Below the pieces are notes generated by a model, which made no database searches, was not told the origin of the DNA, and worked only from the letters and a program-made list of their open reading frames with translations. Positions 9,021 to 17,419 of a DNA stretch of 28,520 bases are shown piece after piece. The DNA is from Clostridia bacterium. GTDB lineage: Bacteria; Bacillota; Clostridia; Oscillospirales; Acutalibacteraceae. Position numbers and translations under genes: made by a program. Each line of letters starts with the position of its first letter. The first letter of the stretch is position 1. Location: NCBI GenBank assembly GCA_900766585.1, contig CAAFVV010000029.1, positions 1-28,520 on the forward strand. Reading direction: 5' to 3'.

Positions 9021-9638
9021 TTATAACAGCCGATAGCTGATCTCGCTGACGATATCGGAGAAGAAGCCGTAGATCTGTTGGCACAGGCTGTAGCCGAGCA
9101 CCAGGAGAAACAGCACGATCAGCATACCCGCCAGCGTGCCGAGCGAACTCCACAGCACCTTGCCGAACGAGTAGTCATGAATAATGATCAGCGCCGTAAA
9201 TAACATGCCGACACTCCACAAAATCCCCACGGCGTTCAGCCAGGTGAGGAATATTCCCTCATCCGGCGCCAGCAGATTGCTCAGCACGATGCCGAGCAGC
9301 GTACAGGCGATATACGGCAGCAGACTGTAGGCGGAAAACAGCCAGATATCGGGGATGCGTCCCTTGCCGTCGAACAGTGTCGACAGCATCCAGTTCATGA
9401 TGACCCACAGCGTAAAGCCGCCGCAGGTCGCTGCAAATATGACCGCCACATTCAGCTCGTCGGGGTCGTTGTAGTTAAAGGTAAATCCGGTGAGCTGCCG
9501 CTCCAGTATTTTCGACAGGAAAAACAGCCCGAGAATCACAAACGAAGCGGTATAACCGTAACTTTTCTTCTCCCACATATCCGAAAAGGTGCGGGCGGGG
9601 TGAAACATGGCGGTCAGGCACCGTTTGACACCGTTCAT
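9021..9638 (-). CDS. YIP1-family integral membrane protein
   Basis: 205 residues. The ATG at 9638 forms an ATGA overlap with the preceding NHL gene's stop and follows AAGGAGGGGGAG. It starts MNGVKRCLTAMFHPARTFSD, the usual YIP1-like opening (a cytoplasmic segment followed by membrane helices). About five hydrophobic helices follow: SFVILGLFFLSKIL, VIFAATCGGFTLWVIMNW, LLPYIACTLLGIVLSNLL, VGILWSVGMLFTALIII and LAGMLIVLFLLVLGYSLC. Internal LFDGKGRIPDIWLFSAYSLL matches the YIP1 conserved region. Role unknown. Placed between a secreted propeller protein and a secreted DUF5696 protein inside a transporter operon, it could help assemble or anchor the surface complex (inference). Confidence 0.85.
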   Translation of the reverse strand: MNGVKRCLTAMFHPARTFSDMWEKKSYGYTASFVILGLFFLSKILERQLTGFTFNYNDPDELNVAVIFAATCGGFTLWVIMNWMLSTLFDGKGRIPDIWLFSAYSLLPYIACTLLGIVLSNLLAPDEGIFLTWLNAVGILWSVGMLFTALIIIHDYSFGKVLWSSLGTLAGMLIVLFLLVLGYSLCQQIYGFFSDIVSEISYRLL

Positions 9639-11125
9639 TGGCTCCCCCTCCTTTTCGCCCCGCCGCGACGGATCCACTTCACCGTTCTCACGGCAGCCGC
9701 GGCAAAAAGTCCGGCGCACAGGACGACCAACAGCACCGGCAGACCATAGGCACGCAAAAACGCGTTGCGCACCTGTTTAAACGCCTCGCCATAGCTGGTG
9801 CGGTCCTCGCCCTGCCGGAAATATGCCATGGCGGCACGGTAATCCTGCTGCTCATACTTGATCTTGCCGAGACCGATATAGGTCAGCGAGTAGTTGCAGT
9901 TCTGGTCGATGACCGACAGCCAGTACCGCTCCGCCTCGTCGTATTTTCCCTCGTTATACAGGCGGATCGCCTCGTGGATATAGGCGCCGTAGGTCGTCTC
10001 CTCAAACACCGTGATGCTGTTCTTTTCACTGTCCAGCACATAGAGACTTCCGCCGAAGCTGTCGACGGCGACCGCCTGTTCAAACAGCCCCTCCTGCGTC
10101 CCCGTGCCGCCGAAGGCAAACACGAGATGCCCCTCGAGGTCATACTGAAAAATACGTCCGAACGTCTGATCCAGACCGTTGATCAGTCCGGCGCTGTCGT
10201 AGGCGACATCCACCATTTTGGTCTGATACAGCATGCCGTTCGCCCATTTGGTGCGCAGATCGCCGTAGATATCCTTATAGGTATCCCGCAGCGCGTCGCT
10301 GCTCTCCATAATATTGACGCCCTTGGGGTTTAACCGCCGCAGCTGTTCCGTCGTGGTTGTCGCCGCCGCAGTGCTGGTGTACAGAAAATCGTTTTCGTCG
10401 ATATCCATGTTGCTCACGGCGTTCGGGATCACCTGCGTGATGCGCTCGCGCTGCTCCTTGGTCATGAACCGCTTTGTCAGCTGCTGCATCTGCTGGATCA
10501 GCGTCAGCGTGGCGCGGTTGGCGCCGAAATAGTTGACAAATTTGCCGTCGAGCGTGTACATCATGGTGCCCTGATACAGATCCTTGCACAGAATGAACAC
10601 ATAGCCGCTGCGGTCGGCGACCACCTTTTGCGGAATGTAGTCGATGCCGGTGAACGCGATATCCTCTGTATCGGGCTTCTCATAGACCGTCAGCACGCGC
10701 CCGTCGGCGGTGCAGCGCAGCGTGTGCTTCTGCTCGCGGTCCACGATGAACAGCTCGCCCTCCGCCGAGACAAACAGACCGGTCGGCTCGGACAGTGTCA
10801 CCGTGCTGCCGTCGGACGCGGTAAACGCCGTATACTCCCGCCGGAATTTTCCCGCGGCATCCAGCACGACCACACGGGCATTTTCGGTATCCGCCACATA
10901 GATGTCGCCGTTTTCGTCGATAAACAGATCCTGCGGAGCTTTAAACGCGGCGGTTCCCGCCGTTTCGCCGGTCAGCACGGCACCGACGCGGTAGCCGGCG
11001 GGCGAGCGCTTTTCGTCGCCCCAATAGTCATAGGTATAGGTGTTGAGCAGCTCAGCCGCCGACGGCAGCGCCGTCACGGCGGCGAGCAGAAGCGCCAGCA
11101 GACACAGACGAACGGGTTTTCGCAT
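9635..11125 (-). CDS. Secreted NHL beta-propeller / TPR protein with C-terminal membrane anchor
   Basis: 496 residues. ATG at 11125, GGAGG 7 bases upstream. Signal peptide at 1-24 (ends PSAAEL). Residues about 50-375 carry NHL-type propeller repeats: FKAPQDLFIDENGDIYVADT, LSEPTGLFVSAEGELFIVD, and later AVAVDSFGGSLYVLDSEKN. Residues about 380-440 look like TPR units (YNEGKYDEAERYWLSVID; LGKIKYEQQDYRAAMAYFRQ). A single hydrophobic segment near 458-475 followed by KWIRRGGAKRRGS places the tail in the cytoplasm and the propeller outside. No catalytic motif is evident. The gene is the first of an NHL-YIP1-DUF5696 trio between two permease pairs, with overlapping joints. A scaffold or sensor role is inference. 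Confidence 0.85.
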   Translation of the reverse strand: MRKPVRLCLLALLLAAVTALPSAAELLNTYTYDYWGDEKRSPAGYRVGAVLTGETAGTAAFKAPQDLFIDENGDIYVADTENARVVVLDAAGKFRREYTAFTASDGSTVTLSEPTGLFVSAEGELFIVDREQKHTLRCTADGRVLTVYEKPDTEDIAFTGIDYIPQKVVADRSGYVFILCKDLYQGTMMYTLDGKFVNYFGANRATLTLIQQMQQLTKRFMTKEQRERITQVIPNAVSNMDIDENDFLYTSTAAATTTTEQLRRLNPKGVNIMESSDALRDTYKDIYGDLRTKWANGMLYQTKMVDVAYDSAGLINGLDQTFGRIFQYDLEGHLVFAFGGTGTQEGLFEQAVAVDSFGGSLYVLDSEKNSITVFEETTYGAYIHEAIRLYNEGKYDEAERYWLSVIDQNCNYSLTYIGLGKIKYEQQDYRAAMAYFRQGEDRTSYGEAFKQVRNAFLRAYGLPVLLVVLCAGLFAAAAVRTVKWIRRGGAKRRGSQ

Positions 11126-11137
11126 GACGCTTCCTCC

Positions 11138-12001
11138 TTATTCCTTGATACCGGCAAATGCCATGGTTTTGACGACCTTTGACTGAGAGATGATGAAAAA
11201 CGCAATGGGCGGAATCATCAGAAAAACCGTAGCCGCCATGCCGACACCCATCCGCGCCAGCGCGTTTTCGGTTGTGATCTCGCTGAGCACGGTCGGCAGC
11301 AGCTTGATGGAATCATCGAACAGCACGGTCGCGCCGGTATTGTTCCACGCCGTCTGAAAGATCAGCAGACCGAGCGTCAGCCATGCGGGCTTGACGTTCG
11401 GGAACACGATCTTAAACGCGATGTCAAATTCCGTTGCGCCGTCAATGCGCGGCGCTTCAATGATCGAGAGCGGGATCTGCTCCATAAACTGCTTCATCAG
11501 GAACAGCCCCATTGCCGAGCCGATGTTCGGCAGGATCACCGCCCACAGGGTGTTGATCAGCCCGATCTTCGACATCAGGATATACTGCGGCAGCGCCGTC
11601 ACCTGCCCGACAAACAGCAGCGAGCCGACGATCACGGAAAAGAGGAAGTCCTTGCCGGGAAAATCGTTTTTTGCCAGCGGATACGCCGCCATGGAGGACA
11701 GCGCCACATGCGCCACCGTGACCACGAGCGAGACGAGCACGCTGTTGAACACCGAGCGGCTGAACGGCATCAGCGACTGGGAGCAAAGGACGAACAGATC
11801 GCGGAAGTTGGCGGTCGTCGGGTTGACGACATAAAACCGCGGCGGGAAAATGAAAATTTCCTCATAGGGCTTGAGCGAGGTCACCAGCGCATACACCAGC
11901 GGGAGCGCCAGAAAGGCGCCGACAAGGATCAGCACCAGATATACAGCCACATTGCCCGCGCGCGAGCGGTTGAGCAGGTTTTTCCGGTATTTCAGATGCA
12001 A
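11138..12001 (-). CDS. Carbohydrate ABC transporter permease, MalG/CUT1 type (first transporter)
   Basis: 287 residues from a TTG at 12001, chosen because AGGAGG lies 9 bases upstream; a GTG at 12010 or TTG at 12019 sits on or before that site. Six membrane segments begin with VAVYLVLILVGAFLALPLVY. The loop EEIFIFPPRFYVVNPT is the typical MalG segment after TM1, and the EAA loop reads EAPRIDGATEFDIAFKIVFP. It starts just after its MalF-type partner's stop (12016-12018) and ends 12 bases before the NHL gene start. It forms the first importer with the 306-residue permease and the 969-residue binding protein. Confidence 0.9.
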   Translation of the reverse strand: MHLKYRKNLLNRSRAGNVAVYLVLILVGAFLALPLVYALVTSLKPYEEIFIFPPRFYVVNPTTANFRDLFVLCSQSLMPFSRSVFNSVLVSLVVTVAHVALSSMAAYPLAKNDFPGKDFLFSVIVGSLLFVGQVTALPQYILMSKIGLINTLWAVILPNIGSAMGLFLMKQFMEQIPLSIIEAPRIDGATEFDIAFKIVFPNVKPAWLTLGLLIFQTAWNNTGATVLFDDSIKLLPTVLSEITTENALARMGVGMAATVFLMIPPIAFFIISQSKVVKTMAFAGIKE

Positions 12002-12015
12002 CTGTCTCACCCTCC

Positions 12016-12936
12016 TCAATGCCCGACCGCGCGGAGCAACTTGCCGACCGCCTTGTTGGAGACGATCATCAGCACAAACAGGAACACCGCCACCGCCGAG
12101 GCATAGCCCAGTTCATAGCGCAGCGTGCTGTAGTCGAGAATGTGCGATACGATCGTCTGCGTGGCGTATTCGGCGCTCGGGAAGCCCGTCAGCGCCATCG
12201 GCACGTCCGCCGCCGTAAAGGAGGAGACGATCTGCATGACCGCGCCGAAGATCAGCTGCGGCACCATGGAGGGCAGCGTGATATACCACAGCTCCTGGAA
12301 CCGGTTGCGTATGCCGTCGATGGCGCCCGCCTCGTAGAGCGTGGAATCCACCGACTGCAATCCGGCGATAAACGCCAGAAAGCCCGTGCCGAGACTCAGC
12401 CAAAGCTGGACGATAATGCACACCGCCATCATCTTGCGGGCATCCTGCAGCCAGGCGACCGGCTCGGTCAGGATGCCGAGCTTTAACAGCCAGCCGTTGA
12501 TAATACCGTAGCGGTCGGAGCTGAAAATATAGGTCCAGACGGTGTACGCCTGCCCCGACAGCGCCGGCGCATAAAAGATTACGGTGGCGACCGCCCGCAT
12601 GCCGGGGCGCAGCTCATTGATCAGCCAGGCGAAAAAGAAGCAGAGCATATAGCTGATCGGGCCGGTCAGCACAGCGAAGGTCAGCGTGTTTTTCAGTGCA
12701 GTCAGAAATACGTCGTCATCCAGGAACAGACGGACGTAATTGTCGAACATGACCCACTTGGCAGGCTCGAACATGTTGTAATTCGTAAAGCTGAGCACAA
12801 TGGCGATCCCCACGGGCAGCAGGGTAAAGAAAAAGAAGAACAGCATAAACGGCGCCATCAGATAGTAATTCTGCCGTCCGCGGCGGATGCGTGTGCGCAG
12901 GCTCCACTCCCGTTCGCCGCCTGTTTTATGTGCCAT
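12016..12936 (-). CDS. Carbohydrate ABC transporter permease, MalF/UgpA type (first transporter)
   Basis: 306 residues. The ATG at 12936 with AAGGAGG 8 bases upstream is the true start; the same frame stays open further upstream but only as a shadow of the binding-protein gene, with Arg/Ser-rich non-protein-like sequence. TM1 is NYYLMAPFMLFFFFFTLLPV. The EAA loop reads YEAGAIDGIRNRFQELWYIT followed by LP, typical of CUT1 permeases. The start overlaps the last 11 bases of the binding-protein gene, so translation is probably coupled. Confidence 0.93.
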   Translation of the reverse strand: MAHKTGGEREWSLRTRIRRGRQNYYLMAPFMLFFFFFTLLPVGIAIVLSFTNYNMFEPAKWVMFDNYVRLFLDDDVFLTALKNTLTFAVLTGPISYMLCFFFAWLINELRPGMRAVATVIFYAPALSGQAYTVWTYIFSSDRYGIINGWLLKLGILTEPVAWLQDARKMMAVCIIVQLWLSLGTGFLAFIAGLQSVDSTLYEAGAIDGIRNRFQELWYITLPSMVPQLIFGAVMQIVSSFTAADVPMALTGFPSAEYATQTIVSHILDYSTLRYELGYASAVAVFLFVLMIVSNKAVGKLLRAVGH

Positions 12937-15835
12937 TTGACCGGTCCTCCTTATCGTTGATCCGCAGCGGTGCCGGTATCCCGGCAAGCCCCAGCTCGCG
13001 GCGCTTGCGCGCGATCTCCCGATTGGTCTCGTTATCCCAGTAGCGCAGGGACTCCCGCAGATTCTCTCCGCGGTTGACCACCGCGAGAAACGCATTGTTG
13101 ATATTGCGCGCCATATAGTAGCCGCCTGCCACCTCGGGCAGCTCGGTGACATATCGCCGCTGCTCACCGATCGCGGCAAGCTCCTGCTGCGTCCAGGGCA
13201 GCTGTGTGACCGCCTCCAGATTGGCGCTGGCATACCGTCCGGCGGCGCCGAGCACCGTCTCGATCTTGACGCCGTAAGCCGCCTGTGTATCGGCGCGCGT
13301 CCACCACTCCAGAAACGCCCAGGCGTTCTCGGGCGATTCTGCGCCGCGGAACATGACGTTTGCCGTACCGGCTGCCGCCTCGCTGCGGTCGACCGTACCG
13401 TCGGCGCGTTTGGTGCCGGGGATACAGGTCATCTCCCACAGCCCGGTAATCTCCGGTGCCGCGACCCGCAGCTGGTTGTAGAATACATACGGCATCACGG
13501 TCAGCGGCATCTCGCCGGTGCGGAAGCGGTTGTAGTCATCCTTGACCATGGAGAAGGAATATTGGGTATAAAAATCCGTCCACTGTGAAAACGCGGAAAA
13601 CCCTTCCGTGCTGCACAGCACCGAGGCAGATTTGTCGGCATTGTAATAGGTGCCGCCCTTTTGCAGCAGCAGCGTCGGAAACAGCGACATGGCGTCCGCC
13701 GTAGACGTCGACACGCCGTAGGGCAGACCGATCTCCATGTTGTTGCGCTGCACAATATTGATCACGCGGTAAAAGTCGTCCCAGGTATCGGGCGGCTCTA
13801 TGTTCAGCTCTTTAAAAATATCGGTGCGGTAAAACATCATATGGAACGACTGCGTATCCGGCAGGGCATAGGCGCCGCCGTTAAAAAGATACGGCTCCAT
13901 AGCGGTCTTGGCAAACCGCTCCGTCACGGCATCGTAGCCGTCAAAGCGGCTGAGATCAACGAGCGCGCTGCGCATCGCCAGATTCACCGGCAGCGTCCGC
14001 TCGACGCCGATCGCCACATCGGGTCCGACGCCCGCCATCACGCACTGCACCAGCCCTGCCTTGACCAGCCGCACCGTCACGGGGATACCCGTCTCCCGGA
14101 AAAAGCGGGCATCAGTCAGCTCGCGCACGATCAGGCTCTGTTCCCGGCCGCTGGCGATCCACACCTCGACCGGCTCCTTATCCGCATCCGCGCCGATGGC
14201 GTTGTAGTCCTGCGTAAACGAGGACAAAAAGCCCTTCCACTCATAGGCGAGCTTGGCAAAAAAGCTGCTTTTCGCTCCCGGCATGGTCTGATCGGGGCTG
14301 AACACCGCCACATAGTCGATCTCCAGCGGCTGCTGCTTTCTCGCCATCAGCCAGGTGGCGAGACTCGACAGGCTGTCCCGGTAGGACGACAGCCGTTCAG
14401 CGATGGTATACGGCTTTTGAATGAATTCACGTAGCTTTTCGGCAAATTCCCTGAGCGTTTCTGCCTCACTGCCGCTCTTTTGCGACGCCGCCGAAAACCG
14501 CTGGTATTCATCCTCGAGCGTATCCGCCACGGTGGAAAACACCGACAGAATGTCAGGGATCTCCGCCTCGAGGTCATAATCGCGGGTAACATCCGGCTCG
14601 GCGCCCGTCACCATAATGATCTTGCGGTACATCTCATTTAAACGCGTTTGGATCGCGCTCAGCACCCGCAGATCCTCCGCCACGGCGCCGACCGTGGTCT
14701 CCAGCGTCAGCTCATGCGTTTCTCCCGCCGTAAAGTAAAACAGGAAATCCTCATCGCCCTCGCCGAGCACCTGGTTTTGAAAGGTCGAGGTATAGCCAAA
14801 CGACACTTCCTCAAGCTCGCGACAGACCGTCACGCCGTCAATGTACACGCGGCGGGAAGAGGACAGTCCGCGCTGCTGGCTCTGGGCGTATTTGATACCG
14901 ATTTTATAATAGCCGTCCTGCGGCACCGTAAAGCGCCAGGTCACATATTCGCCGGGCGACTGCCAGCTTGTGCCGCCGCCGATCGTGTTGCGGCGGATGA
15001 CCGTCGGATCGGCGGGAGACAGCGCGGGATCGCCCCGGTTATAGGTCGGAATGATGGTATTATGGGATTTAAGGTCCGCGTGCTCCCCCTCGAGAAGCTG
15101 CATAAAGCCGGTCACATTATCCGCCGGCACCGCCGGACGGAGCTCCGCATAGCTTTTTGCCTGCGCGGCGGGATGAAAGCAGAGCGAACCGAGCACAAAC
15201 GGCTCGCCGAGATTCTGCAGGGTCACGGTGTTGTCCCCCGCTTCAAGCCAGAACAGGAACGGGTCGGCATACAGCCCCTCCGCGTCGGCGGCATCGCGGG
15301 CGATCCACGTTTGCACCTCCGTCTGGTCGGGCAGCACGTCGTTGCCGCGGCTGTCGTGTTCAAACGCGCCGTCCGTGCCGTTTTTCCACAGGCGGTTGAA
15401 GGTGAGCGACGCCGCCTTGTCAAACGGGACAGCGCCGTTGAGCTGCACGGCGATCTCCAGCTCCTTGCCCTTGCCAGAAAGCGCCTCATATTCCATTCGC
15501 AGCCGATAATACCCGGCGGTGCGCACCGATACGGTATAGCTCAGGCTGCCGCCGTCAAAGCGAACCGCATCCGCCCTGCCGTCATGGCTGACCGCAGTAT
15601 TCTGCGCATTTGCGCCCGCGGCTCCCGCCACGGTATAGGTCTCCCCGGGGTATACCGCCTCATGCGCTGCGGCATAGTCGCGGTATTCCGGCAGCGCGCC
15701 GTCCTCGCGGGAAATTGCTTCTGACCCGGCTGCTGTCTCCGCCGGTTCCGCCGCCGCAGTCATTGCGGTCAGCGAGGACAGGATCAGCGAGACGGTCAGT
15801 ATCCCCGCCGACAGGCAGGAAAGGACTGTTTTCAT
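12926..15835 (-). CDS. Large secreted solute-binding protein with N-terminal carbohydrate-binding-like modules
   Basis: 969 residues, over twice the usual length of a family 1 sugar-binding protein. ATG at 15835, AGGAAG upstream. The N-terminal hydrophobic segment (about 8-29) ends in an Ala-rich stretch (TAAAEP) with no lipobox, so it is either secreted or held by an uncleaved helix. Residues about 48-230 and 243-395 are two galactose-binding-like beta-sandwiches (YTVSVRTAGYYRLRMEYEAL and TWRFTVPQDGYYKIGIKYA). A mostly helical/acidic section follows to about 550. Residues about 555-945 are the binding-protein fold (VEVWIASGREQS; GVGPDVAIGVERTLPVNLA; NIEPPDTWDDFYRVI; RGAESPENAWAFLEWW). It directly precedes, and overlaps, the permease pair and is presumably their receptor. 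Modules suggest it handles a glycan still attached to a surface. Confidence 0.9.
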   Translation of the reverse strand: MKTVLSCLSAGILTVSLILSSLTAMTAAAEPAETAAGSEAISREDGALPEYRDYAAAHEAVYPGETYTVAGAAGANAQNTAVSHDGRADAVRFDGGSLSYTVSVRTAGYYRLRMEYEALSGKGKELEIAVQLNGAVPFDKAASLTFNRLWKNGTDGAFEHDSRGNDVLPDQTEVQTWIARDAADAEGLYADPFLFWLEAGDNTVTLQNLGEPFVLGSLCFHPAAQAKSYAELRPAVPADNVTGFMQLLEGEHADLKSHNTIIPTYNRGDPALSPADPTVIRRNTIGGGTSWQSPGEYVTWRFTVPQDGYYKIGIKYAQSQQRGLSSSRRVYIDGVTVCRELEEVSFGYTSTFQNQVLGEGDEDFLFYFTAGETHELTLETTVGAVAEDLRVLSAIQTRLNEMYRKIIMVTGAEPDVTRDYDLEAEIPDILSVFSTVADTLEDEYQRFSAASQKSGSEAETLREFAEKLREFIQKPYTIAERLSSYRDSLSSLATWLMARKQQPLEIDYVAVFSPDQTMPGAKSSFFAKLAYEWKGFLSSFTQDYNAIGADADKEPVEVWIASGREQSLIVRELTDARFFRETGIPVTVRLVKAGLVQCVMAGVGPDVAIGVERTLPVNLAMRSALVDLSRFDGYDAVTERFAKTAMEPYLFNGGAYALPDTQSFHMMFYRTDIFKELNIEPPDTWDDFYRVINIVQRNNMEIGLPYGVSTSTADAMSLFPTLLLQKGGTYYNADKSASVLCSTEGFSAFSQWTDFYTQYSFSMVKDDYNRFRTGEMPLTVMPYVFYNQLRVAAPEITGLWEMTCIPGTKRADGTVDRSEAAAGTANVMFRGAESPENAWAFLEWWTRADTQAAYGVKIETVLGAAGRYASANLEAVTQLPWTQQELAAIGEQRRYVTELPEVAGGYYMARNINNAFLAVVNRGENLRESLRYWDNETNREIARKRRELGLAGIPAPLRINDKEDRSNGT

Positions 15836-15880
15836 GCCGTTCTTCCTTTCTCCGAAGGGCTGCTCCGGGAGAGCGGAGCG

Positions 15881-17380
15881 TTATCCCAGAAAATACACTG
15901 CACAGTCGCCGGCGGGAACGGACAGCTCGATCCGATCCGTTTTGGCGGACAGCGTTTTTGCCTTGTCCGTTGCCTTATCATATGACTGCACGGCGCGGGC
16001 GGCGGTCAGCGTCAGTGTGCCGGAGACCGCACGGGTGTAATCCTTGTTCACGACCACCAGCGTCGTGCCGCGGCTGCCGGTAAACGTGCCGATGATCAGC
16101 CCGTCGGGCGCGCTGGCAAACGGGCAGTCGGCATCGCCGACGGTATTGAGGCTGTACGCCTTTGTCAGCGCGGCGGACAGTCCGGTGTGGTAGATCGCCT
16201 TTGCCTTTTGGGTAAACAGCAGCTGCCCCAAATGGTTGACGCCTGTGTTGATGGTCTTCAGCGCAGCAAACCGGGCGGTCTTGTTGCCCTTGGCATCGGT
16301 CAGGATATTGCTTGTGGTGTAATAGCTCAGTCCCGCCGTGCCGTAGGCGAGCGCGGCATACATCTGCACCTTGATCTGCTCGTCGGTCAGCTCTTTTTCA
16401 AATTTACTCGCCTGAAAATAAAACCACAGCGGTTTTCCGGTCTCTAGCGCCTTTTTGCGGAAGTAGCCGATATCGCGCCACAGATCCGTTTCTATCAGCG
16501 ATTCATTGCCGCGGCGCAGCGGGTAATAGTCCACGGACAGCACATCAGGATCGCAGGTGGCGATAAAATTGTCCACATATTTCCGGTAGGCGCTGTCCTC
16601 CATGTTTTTAGGATCCCACGCATAGGCACCGTAGCTCGGCAGCAGCAGCCCATAGCACAGGCTTCCCGGGTCGAGCTTGACAAACATGCTCTGCTTGGCG
16701 GCATATTTTTTGAAATTCGCCTCATCCGGCTCATCCCAGAGGAAATAGCCCAGCATATGCTTGTATTTGGCGTATTTTTCCACCACGTTATAAAACGTGT
16801 CGGCGTTGTTTTTCGGATAATTGGTCCCCATACCGCTGAAGCGGGAGATGTCCTGCGCCAGAAAGTCCAGTTCCAGCTCCTCACAGATGTCCATGCAGGT
16901 CTCGAGATCCTCAGTCGCCATGATGGAATTTTCGACCAGCGTGATCCCCGCCTCTTTGTTGGCGGTCAGCGCGCGGCGGTAAACATCCTCCATCTGGTTC
17001 TGCCCCGTCGCGTTGAAGGTAGAGAGGTAAAACTTCTTCTGCTTCCAGCGGGGCGCGGCGGCAAGCGCATCCATCACCGAGGTCGTCGCCTTTGTCTCCT
17101 GCGCCGAGGAGCCGGGTGCGCGCCGGGTCGTCGTCGCTTTGGTCTGCGCCGTCGTCCCGGCAGGATGGGGCAGCGCGGTCGTACCGGCTGCCTGAGCGGA
17201 GCTTACCGTTTCAGCGGGAGCTGAGCTGTCATCAGGCTGTGATTCCGTGATCGGCATACTGCTCTCCGCCGCCGATTCCCCGACGCTTTCCGCCGGTGTC
17301 TGTACGCAGCCTGCAAGCAGCACCGCCGCCAGACAGAGCGCCGCAAACAGCGCCGCCGACTGTATTATCCGTTTACGCAT
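15881..17380 (-). CDS. WDE-motif TIM-barrel-like lipoprotein, paralog A
   Basis: 499 residues. ATG at 17380, GGGAGG 7 bases upstream. Signal peptide with lipobox VLLAGC, then a Ser/Thr/Ala-rich linker to about residue 110 (TTTRRAPG). The rest is a barrel-like domain shared with the three upstream genes: FYLSTF, KEAGITLVE, GYFLWDEP (Glu about 217), LLPSYGAYAWD, DPDVLSVDYYPL (Asp about 284), DLWRDIGYF, KPLWFYFQ, QMYAALAYG. A C-terminal beta domain ends VPAGDCAVYFLG. The layout resembles clan GH-A hydrolases with a C-terminal beta-sandwich, the WDE glutamate being where the acid/base is expected, but no family assignment can be made here. Surface-anchored, 45 bases before the large binding-protein gene. 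Confidence 0.85.
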   Translation of the reverse strand: MRKRIIQSAALFAALCLAAVLLAGCVQTPAESVGESAAESSMPITESQPDDSSAPAETVSSAQAAGTTALPHPAGTTAQTKATTTRRAPGSSAQETKATTSVMDALAAAPRWKQKKFYLSTFNATGQNQMEDVYRRALTANKEAGITLVENSIMATEDLETCMDICEELELDFLAQDISRFSGMGTNYPKNNADTFYNVVEKYAKYKHMLGYFLWDEPDEANFKKYAAKQSMFVKLDPGSLCYGLLLPSYGAYAWDPKNMEDSAYRKYVDNFIATCDPDVLSVDYYPLRRGNESLIETDLWRDIGYFRKKALETGKPLWFYFQASKFEKELTDEQIKVQMYAALAYGTAGLSYYTTSNILTDAKGNKTARFAALKTINTGVNHLGQLLFTQKAKAIYHTGLSAALTKAYSLNTVGDADCPFASAPDGLIIGTFTGSRGTTLVVVNKDYTRAVSGTLTLTAARAVQSYDKATDKAKTLSAKTDRIELSVPAGDCAVYFLG

Positions 17381-17419
17381 GAAAATACCTCCCGTTGTTT
17401 TTGCCCGCCGGGGCAGCCG

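Noticed and set aside
7881..9026. 381-codon plus-strand frame opposite the DUF5696 gene
   Set aside because: No ribosome site or domain; Arg/His/Ala-rich shadow composition; the minus strand has a well-supported gene.
12937..13233. N-terminal extension of the MalF-type permease
   Set aside because: The extended part is the shadow of the binding-protein gene; the ATG at 12936 has a strong ribosome site and the normal permease N-terminus.
14648..15724. 358-codon plus-strand frame opposite the large binding protein
   Set aside because: Shadow of the coding strand; no recognisable motif and no start context.
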